Source of the DNA: Rhexocercosporidium sp. MPI-PUGE-AT-0058
Lineage: Eukaryota; Ascomycota; Leotiomycetes; Helotiales
Direction of reading: 5' to 3'
Length of the DNA stretch: 64,000 nucleotides
Assembly: GCA_020746875.1 (NCBI GenBank)
Contig: JAGTJL010000010.1
Location: 806,001 to 870,000, forward strand
Positions 1-11,732 of this stretch are shown here, piece by piece; position 1 is the first letter of the stretch; every line of letters begins with the position of its first letter. The notes beneath the pieces were generated by a model. That model was not told the DNA's origin. It saw only the letters and a program-made list of their open reading frames with translations, and did not search any database. The translations under genes and the position numbers were made by a program.

Positions 1-1489
1 TGAAGCCCAAACAAAAGTGTGACCTTGGAGACCAAGTTTGAGGAACTCATTGCATTGTCGCTTAGTGTAGTTCAATGGCGCATCGTACTCTGACACTCCG
101 TAAGAAATACTGATCACTCGTGTAGGCTTATATGTTCCGCATTGATTCTTTCCTTTATAACCCCCAGGTGCGGGGTCTGGATAGACAGGGTCGATCCCAG
201 GACTGTCACCTGAAATATTGTAGGCCTTGTAAGGGCAGTAAGAGCCATCTAGAGCATCCAAGAAGGTGTTGAAGAATCCACCGTGTTGAGCAGCCTCGAT
301 GGTATTGTCAACCTGATAGAGGGTTATGGTTTGAGGCTTTTTCAAAGTCAGTTACTACCTGAAGAAAATATTACTATGGAAAGAAGACTCACATATATCA
401 AAGAGTACGCAATTTCCATATCTATGTCTGATTCTCCAGTATTGAACTCACTATCAGGTGAAACTGGTGCTTGACCACCATTGATAGAATTCAACAGTGG
501 ATAGGTACCTTGAGGGACATTTGGAGCCCAATGTGCGAAGAACGAGTTGAGATCTTCTTGAGCGTAAGTATCTCTACTTTCATACAGACCCAGGGCATTG
601 ACGCTGTCTTTGATGTGAGCGTTAGGGATGCCGTAAAGGGCTTTCAGACAAGTTGGGGTAATGTTTCTTCCACACGCTTGCAGATCAGGGGACAGCTGGC
701 CGGCTCCGGGAGGCATTTGCCACGGCTTTTCAGACATATTGTTTTTATAGGGGCCTGGCTTGTAGTGGTGTCTGAGACCGGATTGTCTCTTAACTTCGCG
801 CTTAGACAGTGCTGCGGAGAACTTCACCCCCGGAGTAATGTAGTCAACATGCGAGCGAATGATATCAGGAAGGTAGTATCTGTAAAAGTCAGAAACTTTT
901 CTGAACTTCAATGCCGAATCGAGTACTTACTCATCGCTACCTACTCTTACAGCGCCTGAGGATGAGTGGACATGCTCGTAGTACTCTGTGTGGAACAGAT
1001 CTTCAGCCTGCCAAGCAGGCATATCAATTGCGATCCAGCCTTTGTTATCGGAATGATAAGGAGTCCTCCTTGATTCCGGAGATAATAAGCCAGGTGCGAA
1101 CAGCCTCGATGGTCTCCTTGGTTGGGGCGTACATATCATGAACTTGCTCTGCTGTCCAATGCTTACCAAAATTTGGCGAGTCTGGATGAGACCTTTCGAA
1201 ATACTTTACGTCAACATCATCATTTGAAGGAGGAATCAGAAGTCAGCACAAAGAAAAGTTCAGAAGCCACTCACACTTCCATCAAGTGAGCATAGCTATC
1301 CTCCAAGTTCTGTTGGCTCAAGCCAATGCGAACTGGCAAGATAGCATTTTTGTCGACGCGGTCTCCGCGAGCCCAGAGTCTTGGAAGCGATGAACGTTTT
1401 TCATGCAGAGAATGCGTAGCAGGGGCTGGGAGAGCTTCAGCGAGACTGATGAGCCCTGCCAGCACCGCAACAAACAATTTGGACAACAT
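1..1489 (-). pseudogene. Sedolisin (S53) tripeptidyl-peptidase, 3' end off the window, with a frameshift
   Basis: Secreted serine-carboxyl protease of the sedolisin/tripeptidyl-peptidase I family, which removes tripeptides from protein N-termini at acid pH. Deduced exons are 1489-1275, 1192-931, 879-393 and 336-<1, all with GT-AG introns. The N-terminus is a signal peptide (MLSKLFVAVLAGLISLAEALP) followed by the prodomain motifs LPVRIGLSQQNL and SHPDSPNFGKHWTAEQ. Exon 3 carries CGRNIT, NSLGLYE-like and TYAQEDL segments, and GGQAPV...GESDIDMEIAY holds the catalytic Glu and Asp. The catalytic Ser lies beyond the left edge. In exon 2 the reading frame breaks between about 1049 and 1068: the prodomain frame (WLIISGIKED) runs into TAA at 1045-1047, while the family-matching SDNKGWIAID continues one frame over, as if one base were inserted. 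Everything visible downstream is open. It is either a recent pseudogene or a sequence error. The family call is firm; the pseudogene status is less so. Confidence 0.75.
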
Positions 1490-2687
1490 TGTGAAATTCC
1501 AAAGCCAGTTCTAATCTGGCGGTCGCAATTGAAACACCAGCAGAGCTTGACTAACCTCGCTTCCATGCTGGGCATTGGGTTCTACTTATGCACGGTGAAG
1601 CAGTAAGCATCTGGACAACGATCGTATCTCAATAGCGATCCTTTGTATGATGCACGATGAAAGGACAAGCTTTGTTAGCGAGCTGCCAAGAGGGGGCAAG
1701 CGGCAGTCAAGCATTCAAGAGGAGGAGGGCCAAGGATTGGCTTTGGATACTCCACAATGCTTTGAGTTTTTGTTGGACAAGGTACTTATGCAATCTCCCA
1801 TCTTAAGTACAAGAAGAAAACATTACTTTGACTTTGAAGATAGGCTCCGAAACTAGGCTGTAATAGGAAGGTTGTAGTAACTAGACGAAGTATGTACTGG
1901 GGCTGCGCTCTAATCATTGGCAGCGACGCATGCGCTAAAGCAATATCAATGTACTTTGTAACTGCTTGAGCTTTCCATGTCGAACCCGTGCTATCCCACT
2001 TCTGAGGACAGTTTAAGTTCCAACATGCCTGATGTCGGAAGTCAGAATGAGTGCAGGATCAATAAACGTAATTCGAAATTGCCAGTATATTTCTTGAGAC
2101 TTGGGCGCTTTAATTCAGTGCTCGCAAAGTTAGATTTAAAGCATACCCGAACAAGAACTGTGCAACCCGCAGAGTACACACTTGACAAGGTATATCGGCC
2201 CGCGTCCTTGAGATAAAAGAAGTTGTTGCAAGCCTACCAAGTTCCATATTTTGGCGCTCGAGTACCTTTTCGGATAGTACGGAAAGTAAGGGCCGAAGAA
2301 CAGGTCCTATGGCGCAAAACAATCTTCAGTTTATAGATTAGTGCCTTGAGGAAATATCTCTCGGCATGCTTTGAGAATTTTGCAGTTCTTTCTGTGATCT
2401 TTCTCCTTCCAACCCATTGTTTGGCACTCCTACATGCCCAGAGAAATCAGTGCCAAACATTTAGATTTGGGTTGGAAAATAATTACCTTATTGCAATACC
2501 ATACGCATCGGCAGCCTGTGCACACTAAAAGGTCATCCTTCACCTTCTCAGTCGAACATGCTTGGCAAGAGATCCCTTTGGTACCCTCGTCATGTATATT
2601 AGTCATTTCATGTAGCGTCTGAAGACTGGCTGGGATGATCTAAGTCTCGTCAAATTCTTCCGTCGTTGTTGCTTCCGTGAGGGAAAA
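1490..2687. other. Intergenic, no gene seen
   Basis: This is the upstream region of the sedolisin gene and the downstream region of the small gene at 2688-3100. Short open frames exist on both strands (for example 1647-1856 +) but none shows family motifs, a credible intron pattern or a convincing start. I see no RNA gene or repeat. Confidence 0.5.
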
Positions 2688-3100
2688 TCAAACCTTGACA
2701 CTGCCGCTTGGCGCAACCACAAACCCCGCCTTCCCTTCTTTAACTCCACTTCTCCTTGCGCCTTCCACGACGGCAGTGAATCCCTTCTTGAAGCCTCTGA
2801 CATCCATTCCACCACCGGGAACGCCCTCTTTGATCTCATCCTGCGGAATCCGAAGGGTGAGTGCGAAGGATACGTTATCGCAGTCTTTGAGGATGAAGGT
2901 AGGTGCAGCGGACACTGTCATGTTCTCGCCTATGGTACCGAGTAAATAATAAGGGGGACTGAGAACGTCAGTTCATCTATACGCGAGAGCACCAGAGGAA
3001 GAGAACCCAACCTTGATGGGCTTGGAGGGCTATCAAGCACGGGGCAATCCACAAATGCGGGGAAGCGGTTGCGGTCCAGAAAGGTTAGAAACGACGTCAT
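2688..3100 (-). CDS. Small hypothetical protein, 119 aa
   Basis: I do not recognise the family. Exon 1 is 3100-3012 and exon 2 is 2958-2688. The intron (GTTGGG...TTCTCAG) joins a TCA-AG/T codon in phase, giving a 119-residue protein that begins MTSFLTFLDRNRFPAFVDCP and ends in VAPSGSVKV. Residues from about 45 on (TVSAAPTFILKDCDNVSFALTLRIP) look like a regular alternating, probably beta-rich, domain with a later glycine-rich turn (EGVPGGGMDVRG). There is no signal peptide or membrane segment. Support is the clean in-phase splice and amphipathic composition, so the model is tentative; the second exon could also belong to an unrelated short frame. Confidence 0.45.
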
Positions 3101-4065
3101 GGTAGGCAATTATTTGTGGCGGAAAGAATATAAATGGAGTTCATCTGCTGGAATTCCTGGGTTGGGAAAAGGTTCCTTCCTGTCAGAAGCAGGGAGGTGA
3201 GCATAAATTTTGACACACATGTGAAACGTGCGACCACCCCTGTTTTAAGCGAAGTCTGGCCCCTATCTTCTTTAAGCGATGTTTTGTTTCTCGGGTAGCG
3301 AGGTTGAGATCCTCTTTTCTGGAGTTTGATTTGCGAAATAGCCTATTATAGATCTAAGGAGAGATTGCCGGAATTGTTGCGGACTTTCAGAAGGAATAAT
3401 GCAATGCCAAAACACAGACACACAGTCAATCTCCTGACATGTGATAGTCTATATCGATTCACTATCGCATGAATCGCTTCGGTCGCTTCGATCGCTTAAA
3501 AATCTATCAACGGCACCAATCAAGGGATATATGGAGTAATTCCGAGCTGGAGAAACAAGTGGGTTGGCCAGGTGTGTGGACGATTGGTACAACAGACGTG
3601 ACCTAAAACAGGGCTTGTTCATTCGAAAACCAAATTGATGTATGTACATGAGCAATTGCAACTTCGATTTATTGATTACCAAAAGCCATAATTTCGAAGG
3701 CTGCCTCAGATGAGGGAAAACAATGAATCCTCGGTTGGTCAAAAGGGGTTAACCGAGAATAAATAAGGTACTCGCAGGCCCGGATGATTATGACGTTGCT
3801 GACAATGGGGACCTGCCTCCAGGGCTCTTCTACCAAACATGTTCGATCAGCGGTAGCAACTCCAGTCAGTAGCTTGTGCCCTTTTTGGAAAGTTGGAAAG
3901 CAGGAGATCATTAATCATTTATCGTATAAGCTGTAAACCCATCCCCGCACTTAGTCCAGCCGAGGATTTCTCCAACGAAATAAATACCCGCCCTCATATT
4001 CAATTTCCCGACAAGACAGCGGGTAGTAAGCACAACACCTCACGGTCGAAGTCAAGCGAATCAAG
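3101..4065. other. Intergenic between divergent genes
   Basis: This is the shared upstream region of the small hypothetical gene (-) and the tautomerase gene (+). I find no coding region. The stretch near 3465-3500 has short GAATCGCTTCGGTCGCTTCGATCGCTT repeats of about 9 bp, which I read as a minor local duplication. Confidence 0.4.
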
Positions 4066-4640
4066 ATGCCATTCTACGAAGTTCAGCACTCTCTTCCACT
4101 CACCACATCGCAGCGATCTTCACTCGCCAAAGACCTCACCACGCTCCACGCAACAAGCTTCAACGCCCCGACGATATCCGTCAACGTCAAATTCACGCCC
4201 AACCCTCAAGATGAAGGGTATTTCGTCGGTGGCGAGCACCGACCTAGTACGAACCGGATATTTGTGCACGTGAGATCGGGGAAAGGGAGAGGCGATGAGG
4301 CGTACGCGAAATTAGCGGGGGATGTGGAGAAAGTGTGGGATAAGGTTGTGGGGAGGGGAGAGGGGGATTCCGGGGCGGGGAATTTGAAGGTCTTGCATGC
4401 GGTTTTTATTGTGCCTAGTATCACGGCTAGGGAGCAGGGATTTGCGATTCCGTTGGTGAGTTTCTTTGTTTTGTTAATTCTTTTGAGGATTGGGGAAATG
4501 CTGATAGAGTGTAGGCTGGTGAGGAGGCGGCTTGGTTGAAGAGAAGCATGGGGACGTTCAAGATGAGGGCTGATGCTGGGGAGGAGAATATGAAGACACT
4601 TATGGCAGATCTTGAAGCGAGACCTGGTTTGTTGAAGTAG
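4066..4640 (+). CDS. Tautomerase / cis-CaaD-like protein, about 171 aa
   Basis: Member of the tautomerase superfamily, fungal cis-3-chloroacrylic acid dehalogenase-like group. These enzymes use the N-terminal proline exposed after Met removal as general base; the substrate of fungal members is generally unknown. Exon 1 is 4066-4455 and exon 2 is 4515-4640, with a 59-nt intron (GTGAGT...GTGTAG). The protein starts MPFYEVQHSLPLT, placing Pro2 as the catalytic residue. SVNVKFTPN and YFVGGEHRPSTNRIFVHVRSG follow the usual strand pattern, and the helix near the C-terminus (AGEEAAWLKRS) comes from exon 2. The start is chosen because Pro2 must follow the initiator Met; the longer overlapping frame from 3893 is in another phase and lacks this. 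Likely cytosolic, with no signal peptide. Confidence 0.85.
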
Positions 4641-5007
4641 GTTGCTTACGAAATTACGAATTAACCTTCAGTGTTGAATTTCTTATAGATGAACGGAGCG
4701 TTCTGGGACTGTGGTGTATTCTCCGGAAGCGGGTAAGATTGAAAGTTCGAGGTTACACAGTACGATAAATTCCAATTTGGTACGAATCTGGCGTTGAAAA
4801 CGCATGAATTTTTTTATCCAAAAGCCCAAAACAAAGACGGGAGAGCAAGGAACAAAAAGCGAGCGGCAAGTACGAGACTAGACAAACCCAACAACCCGAA
4901 TCCAGAAGAAGTAAGTAAAGCTTTAGAGAACACCCCAAACTGAAATCCCGGCCTTCATCAACTCCGACCATATTCGTGATACCAATGTACCACTCTATCT
5001 CACGCAT

Positions 5008-6004
5008 TCAAGCACCATGCTTCTTCCTCATATGTCTGACCATATCACTCTTACGGAACCAGCCCTTTGTGCCAACTCGCTCGCATCCAGGATGGGAGCA
5101 TTGGAACGGCGAAGGGTGCTCCTTCCTTAGATGGGCCTTCAAGAGCTGCTCTGTATCGAAGGCGCTCATCCCGACTCTGTCGCAGTTCTCAAAATCACAA
5201 GGATAGCCCGATTGATTGACTTCAGAGTGAGCATCAGGGTTGATGTGGTGATAGTTGCGAATGTGTTGGCGGAGGTGATCCATCCGTTTGAAGCCGTTGG
5301 AGCCTCGGTACCTATATTGCCATCAATCAGTAAAATAATCTAATGCCAAATAATCGAGGAGGTGGAGGGAGTGGCCATACTTGCGACAGTGGGGACAAGA
5401 GTGCCGAGGAGCACTTGACTGATGAACAAGCTGGTGGCGATTCAACTCACCGACTCTCGTGAACTCGGAGTCACAGTCGGAAAATCGACAGACATAGGCC
5501 GCATGGTGAGCCTCACTTGCATGCGTATCGAGCTGAGCAGCGGATACGAATGCAATTCCGCATTGAGAACAGTAAATTCTGGCATCGGCATGGAAAGTTT
5601 GGAAATGGTATTGGACTTGCCACATGCGAAGCGGTTGTCCACATTCTGGAAAGCTGCAATTGAAAGAGGTGTGGTACTGGGTGTTTGGATGATAAGTGTG
5701 AAAGTGAATTTTGAGATCCTGAAGTGTAGCAAACTTTTCACCACAGCGTGGGCCTTGGCATAACAGTGGAAGATGGTCCGTCGATCTGGTTTGCGAACAG
5801 TACAAATTTGGCAGCTCAATGTTGAGCGATTGCTCTGTGACATCAAGAGGGGCCTCGCAAGTCGCGCAGGTTGTCTTCGGATATACCAATCGTTGCGTTG
5901 GTCTAGCTTGGTGAGCATACGAGTTAAGGATTTTCAGAGAGAAGTTACCTTGATAGGACTTCCGGCATAGAATTAAGGACAGCCTCGCCAGTTCCAGCTT
6001 CCAT
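5008..6004 (-). CDS. C2H2 zinc-finger protein with seven fingers, about 293 aa
   Basis: Probable nuclear DNA- or RNA-binding protein built almost entirely of C2H2 fingers. Deduced exons are 6004-5949, 5902-5381 and 5311-5008. The second intron falls inside a finger (CPHCRK/YRGSNGFKRMDHLRQHIRNYH) and joins perfectly in phase. After an N-terminal CATCEAP segment come fingers of the types CQGPRCGEKF..H..H, CSFPECGQPL..H..H, CSQCGIAF..H..H, CRFSDCDSEF..H..H, the split finger, CDFENCDRVG..H..H and CSHPGCERVG..H..H. Most have the CX4C spacing seen in many fungal zinc-finger proteins. No activation domain is visible. The ATG at 6004 (context CAACATGG) with a 46-nt first intron is preferred; an unspliced start at 6033 in the same final frame is possible. 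The target is unknown. Confidence 0.85.
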
Positions 6005-7075
6005 GTTGCTCGTTGTGGTTGTGATGACGTCACCCAGGATTCGTTGTTCGTCGCTGGGGGGCATACGTCGGATCGGACTCAGCTGTGTTGGGAAGTGTTC
6101 CTCACACATTGACGGAGCCCTTTTTGTGTGAGCTTCTCAAAAAAAAAAGCCTCACCAGCCAGGCTGGTTCTCTAGTAGCCTATCATTCCAAGCCACAATC
6201 TCGTCCAAGGACCACATTCGATCGCTCATGGTGTGACTAGTAGATATCAGTACTGGAACTTACAGGTGAACAGGGGGGAGGACTCACCGTTTGCTGTTGA
6301 GAATCTGAAAGCGGCGTTGAGGCGCGAAGTTGTGTAGGTAATTCTAGGCTGAATTGTGCGGGACTTTGCTGGTGGCATGGAACGGGTTATGCCTAGATCA
6401 TATGGTGAGCGAAAGCGCTGCTGCTGCTTTAAGATTATCGTGCAGCTTCCCAGCTCTGGGGTGGTACAAAAAAGGGCACGACGGCGCGTCCGCCTCATTA
6501 TTCTTGCGACGTGATTCGGCTGCGAGGTGTTGGCTGCATACCGCACAGAAAAAGGGCGTCTGGAATCATTTGCCGAAATACAAAGCTTCAATGCGTGTTG
6601 ATAAAAAAAGGGCATGAGGGACCAGGACAACAGAAGTTCAACTACCAATCATTGATGTTTTGTTGGTTGAGAATGGAAGTTAGCGGGGCCACCAGGCTTC
6701 GCTTCAGGTAGGACCTGTCTGATCCAAGGTGGCTGGGATGTATCAACACGCTCAGGAGCTGAGCTACCATGTTGACTTGCGGGAAATGTGGCACTTGTCA
6801 TGCAGAAATAATATGCAGTACATGCAAACAGGACAGTGAAACCGAAGACAGACTCAGGCAAGAGACCCAGGTACGAAGAGAGCCACTTGCTGCTTATGAG
6901 GATTGGCTGAAAACTTTTCATGTAACTTCATTCCTCGTTTGTATCGTCATCCTGCGGCTGCGGCTCAGCCACTCGCTCTTGATATCATGCTACTGATCTC
7001 TATAGAGGTTGTACCACCAACCCTCCCAGGGCAAATGCATGCCCTTATCTTCCAATCGCCCTAGAGTGATTGAAC
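6005..7075. other. Intergenic; one weak small frame
   Basis: This lies between the C2H2 gene (upstream side) and the 3' end of the MFS gene. A 90-codon minus-strand frame at 6649-6921 starts with a hydrophobic stretch (FGFTVLFACTAYYFCM) but lacks homologues I can recall, and its C-terminal half is compositionally nondescript. I do not annotate it as a gene. No other structure was seen. Confidence 0.4.
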
Positions 7076-9171
7076 CTAGTGCATAACGACAGCAACGTGA
7101 TCATCCATGTACTGGCTGATATCTCCCAAGAACGCAGCAGCAATAATCGAAACAGCGCCAAAAGCAATACTAGTGTAGTAAACGTAAGGATACGCATGAG
7201 CGTATGCCACGCGTCCTGCCAATACGATGTTGTTCCAGATCGTGATATTACCGTCCACACCTGGCAGATACAGGATCTTGTCAATAAGCGAAGCTCCTGT
7301 AAGTTCAGCGGCAGCCTTAATGATCTCTCCGGAGAAGATGTTGTTATTGACCTCATTTAGGTTAGTATTGCGTTTGGTGAAGTTGGGGAATGAAGATGTG
7401 ACTTACGCAAGCTGTAGCGATTTCGAATTTCAATGCAGGAACGAACTTATTGTAGAAGACGTTGTAGTACGTGGTATACCCGATGGCTCCACCAATAACC
7501 CGGATGGCCAAAGTGAGAGCTGCGATCGTTGCAATCAGGTCGTCAGGACAAATGATGGTCGTGATAATCGAGGCTGGAACAACAATTCCACCAATACCAA
7601 GACCCGCAACAACAAGGATTCCGTAAACGGCATTCAAGTTATCTAAACGGGCCGCTGCAAGTGCTCCGCAGCCGGCTGTCATCATAACGCTGGAGCCGAT
7701 CATGAGAGCACGGTTGTGACCACGCAAAACAGATAGCAACCATAGGACGATACAGGCACCAGCAAGAATGGAGAATCCGATGGGCATACCTCTAACTCCG
7801 ACACCAACTGGGTCATGTCCGTAGACATTGAAGGCTTGTGTTGGCCAGAAGAGAAGGACCGAGAAGAAGTTCGCTCCCGAGATGAAAGTGATGACGAGGG
7901 TCAAGGCCAGAACACGGGGTTCCTTTCTCAGTCGGGAGGGAAACATTGGGTATTTGGCTCCGTAAACTTCCCAGAAGCAGAATCCGATGAGGAGAGCGGC
8001 TCCAAGGAGAAGAGGGACGAGTGTGTGCACTTCCGTCCATTTATATTGATATCCACCCCAAAGAAGTCCGGCGATGAAGAGAATCATGCCTGAGATTGAG
8101 AGAAAGCCGCCGACGAAGTCGATCTGCGCGATAACTTCTTTGCGGCTGAGACCGGTAGAGTTCACACGTGGAGGTGGGTGGTAGAAGACAAATGTCATCG
8201 CTACGCCGATACTGTGGAAGAGCGGAATCAATATTGCTCGTTTGGAAAGTTTATGAAAGAGGGAGTGATAATACTCACAATGCCCAGACTCCACAGACAA
8301 TTCCGATGTATCGCCACGAGCCGTGATATGCAATCAGCTGTGCCCAAAGAACAGAGGGACACTTCATGAAAGTCAGGACCGATCTACGCGAGAAATCGAG
8401 GTCTGTACTTACGAATGGAAGGATAGTGAAGATCAACACAGCAACGTATTTTCCTCGCTTGGCAGTTGGAGCAAGTTCAGCGGTAGCAGCGAGAGCAGTA
8501 AGTTCGTTGATGCCTGCACCAATACCAGCTAAGGCCATGCCAGCTATTAAGTGTTAGTGCTATGTATTTGGATGTGGATCATCGAACTTACCAATGAATG
8601 TGTTCATGGCGTGTGCGGTTGAGCAAACTATCATTCCAATGACGATGAACATGCCACCAGAAATCGCTACCCATCGTCGACCGATGAGATCAGACAGAGC
8701 CCCGACAAAAGGGCACACGGCAGCGAGAGCAATGAGATTTGCCAACACAAACCACACCCAGCGATCGACTCCACCCAAATCGCCGTAAATGTATGGAGGA
8801 ACGCCACCTGCTTTCCGTTAGTGAAGCTCATGCATTGTTGGAAAACTGTGATGGGTGACCTACCAAAAAGATAAACGGGGATCTGAGATCCTGTCCAAAG
8901 GAAAGCCATAGCGATCAAGGACATCATACGGTTGAATGTCATCTCAATAGATAGTCAGTAATTCATCTCTGTACTCAAAGCTCTAAAATCGTACGGGGGG
9001 TTCATGATCGTGATCTTCACCATCACCATAGGTCCTCAGACCGTCCTTCTCGTAGTAATGGTCATTTCCTGGCACTCTGGAAACCGTTCTGATGGCCTCT
9101 ATATGATGATCGGTGCCAACATCCTTATTCGTCGACCCTACTGGGGACGGTGTTATGTTGTGGTGATCCAT
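7076..9171 (-). CDS. MFS transporter, TRI12 family (14 TM), 588 aa
   Basis: Plasma-membrane major facilitator of the TRI12 / fungal multidrug-siderophore group (DHA2-like, 14 TM); members export toxins or drugs or carry siderophores, and the substrate here is not determinable. Seven exons were deduced: 9171-8995, 8942-8864, 8807-8592, 8543-8413, 8361-8279, 8211-7407 and 7351-7076. All introns are GT-AG and all phases close to 589 codons. The His/Asp-rich cytoplasmic N-terminus (about 60 aa) precedes TM1 (MMSLIAMAFLWTGSQIPVYLF). The conserved loop GALSDLIGRRWVAISGG, GIGAGINELTALAATAELAP, the long central block from FYHPPPR to the motif LTLAIRVIGGAIGYTTYYNVFYNKF, and a last TM (VYYTSIAFGAVSIIAAAFLGDI) before a short tail are all typical. 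Length fits the family. There is no biosynthetic cluster beside it. Confidence 0.92.
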
Positions 9172-11732
9172 ACTGTATTGGACTTGCCAAAGGTGGGCTG
9201 AGTTAGATGTGCCTTCTAGGGCTGCGGAATGTAGACTCAGGAGATTCTAGGGGAGGGGGACGAGAGAATATGTAGACTTTTACCTCCCAGCATGGCGGGA
9301 CTTTACACCAGCGGGTATATATTCGTTGGTAACATCCAGACGGGCGACTCATGTTCGGAATGGCCACAAAATATAAGCCTTCTCCAGATCTTAGTCCCGA
9401 CGGGGCCAAGTGAAGTGAGTAGCAGGCAGGGATTTGGCACATTGGGGTGGAGTTGAATCTATCTGCTAGGATTTCCTGGTGAATCTCATCTTGTAACTTG
9501 CCTTCTTCAGGAACGTGCTCCGGCTGCTCAATAGAGATCATCACAACGCCGAGGTACTTTACGGTTTTGCCAGATGTTGAGGCCTTTGGGGTTGTGGGGT
9601 AGCGCTGGCGAGGCCATATTTCTAGCCGCTTGCAGCGTGGTGAATATATTAGATCCCGCCACCATGATCTAGACGATCAGTCTCGACCGTTGGAACTCCC
9701 ACTAACATCGCTCAAAAAGTAACCTATGCGACCATTGCGCTCCAGAATCCTTTAGTTCGTTCCAGATCTAATGCTTGTTAACGGCAGATGATCGTCCTCG
9801 ACATTCCGCGTCTAGTTAGTTCGGGGCTCATGCCATGTGCGAGTCACCGCTTCGAACAACAGATCGAATTGTGCGCTGTGCGTTGGAAATAGTGAACTCT
9901 CACTCATTTCAATTTGAAAACTTAAAACTTCAAACAGTCTCGGAAAGTTCGGATACAGTTTGACAGGTGTCTGTCGACAAAGTAAAAATGAGACACGCGA
10001 GAAACAAGGTTCTTAGCCGTGATTTGTGCCATGTGTCGGCCAGCTTGCTACTAACAGCTAGAGCGCGGGGAACCAGAGGAGCGAAAAACAGCGATGATCC
10101 CGTAATAATCCAGATCATACTAGAAGAACTAAAGTAGTGTTGCGTAGACAGTAGTGGACGAGATTCACACCTCGTGGTTTTGACCGGACAATCTCCCGTG
10201 GCATCTGTTCCAACAAGATTTGGCAGGTACGTCAAGCGATATAAATGAAAGATCGACGGGTCAAAAGGGAAAATTCCGGCTCACGGTAATACTTGATATC
10301 CGACCTCTATGGAGGTGTTCGAGAGTGCTCACGCACTCAAGTGACTGAAAGTCAAGGTGAAACCGTCTCTATTTACCTATACTATCCGTTTATATGGGCG
10401 TTGTAATGCAGGAGCCGCGCGTATCTTTAGAACACCGAGGTCTTTACCATTCAGGAGCGTGGATGCTTGGACAACTGAGGGGTACATCTGAAGGCTTCAA
10501 GTAACCAACTCGCTGTAGCAATACATCCGCAAACCATACCTAGACCATGCTTTGGGCTTTTACAGAAGCCTTTCCTAGTCCTCTGATAGTTGCAAAGGAT
10601 AAACTCCAGCGGCATGGACTCGCACCTTAAAATCGCACAAGCAGCCTATCTAGTCTCGGTAGCTAAGCAGAGTCGGACCTAACACTCTTCGAGGCCTTCA
10701 TGGCCTTTTTGGTACTTAAATTCTGCACCAGCACTGAGATCTCGCCCCTATCAAATGATGTCTAGTATGGCGAGTAGGCAATCATTGGATCTCCCAAGCC
10801 GTGTTATTTCTTGCGGTTCCTATTGAAGCACTATGAATGATTGATAAATAGATGAGTAGGTAACGGTAGTGGAACTGGGAGACTGGCCAGAGGTTATCAA
10901 ACATTGTATGCGAACTGGAGAGACAAAAAAAAATGCCTTTCGTTGACGGGTCTAGCAACAATCACCGCTTTAGAGTGGTGGTTCCCTCATAAGTCGGAGA
11001 CCTGCAACAGAGAAAGGAGCTGCACTGGAGCAGGCACGAGCATTCTGAAAGCAAAATAAAATAGATTACTTGCTGATAGCTCAAAGAAAGTTCCGGGAAG
11101 TCCTAGAGTAGTGTTGGAGCTTTGAGATCTGGACCAAATGCGGAGCCCAGATTTGAGCAAGAAATCGTTCACGTGATATGCCCCTCCAATTCCAGATTTT
11201 GCTCAACCCCTCCATACTTTAGAGCCTCCTTCAAGATCTTGACGAATTCAAGGGGTAGGCACCGCAATAAAGAGATGGTACTTGGAAAAACTTCACAGAT
11301 ACCTCGCACTTGATGGTATATGCGCTTCGTGGCTAACCCATTTCCATATCTATGCAAGCACCGAGAGAAGTGAGGTTACCTGTACTAGGAGAACCAAGTG
11401 GACAAAGTCCTTCCTCACTACTGTGAAGAATAGAGACTCGTACGTGGGGCAAGTAAGCCAGACCAATAAAGAAATCGATAAGTTGTATGAGAAAGTAAGA
11501 TACTTTCGTTATTCCTCCCAGATTCTGCTTTGTCAAGATCTAAAAGATGACTCCCAGACCAGCGCCACCAAGGAAATGTTCATACCATGCAGACTAACAC
11601 GCCACAGCATCTAGCATCATAAACTTCATTTCGTTCAGTTTCAGTTCGGTGTTACTCCCATCGTAACCGTGAAGCCATTCATATCTCCGCCTGTGGCAAT
11701 CGTGAATCATTCATAAATTGGAGCTGCGAGCG
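9172..11732. other. Intergenic, about 2.5 kb, no supported gene
   Basis: This covers the upstream region of the TRI12 transporter and the downstream flank of UBC13. A minus-strand frame starting at 9544 begins in a coding-like way (MISIEQPEHVPEEGKLQDEI) but soon loses that character and has no family. A 27-nt stretch at 10654-10680 resembles a 5S rRNA box A (see findings). Nothing else was recognisable. Confidence 0.45.

Noticed and set aside
3893..4273. 126-codon frame overlapping the tautomerase start
   Set aside because: Different phase from the conserved tautomerase sequence; a shadow frame.
6649..6921. 90-codon minus-strand frame with an N-terminal hydrophobic segment
   Set aside because: Only half looks membrane-like; no family, no conserved start context and no splice continuation.
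9203..9544. Minus-strand frame with a coding-like N-terminus (MMISIEQPEHVPEEG)
   Set aside because: The first 30 residues look plausible but the rest does not, and no splice path links it to the transporter gene downstream.
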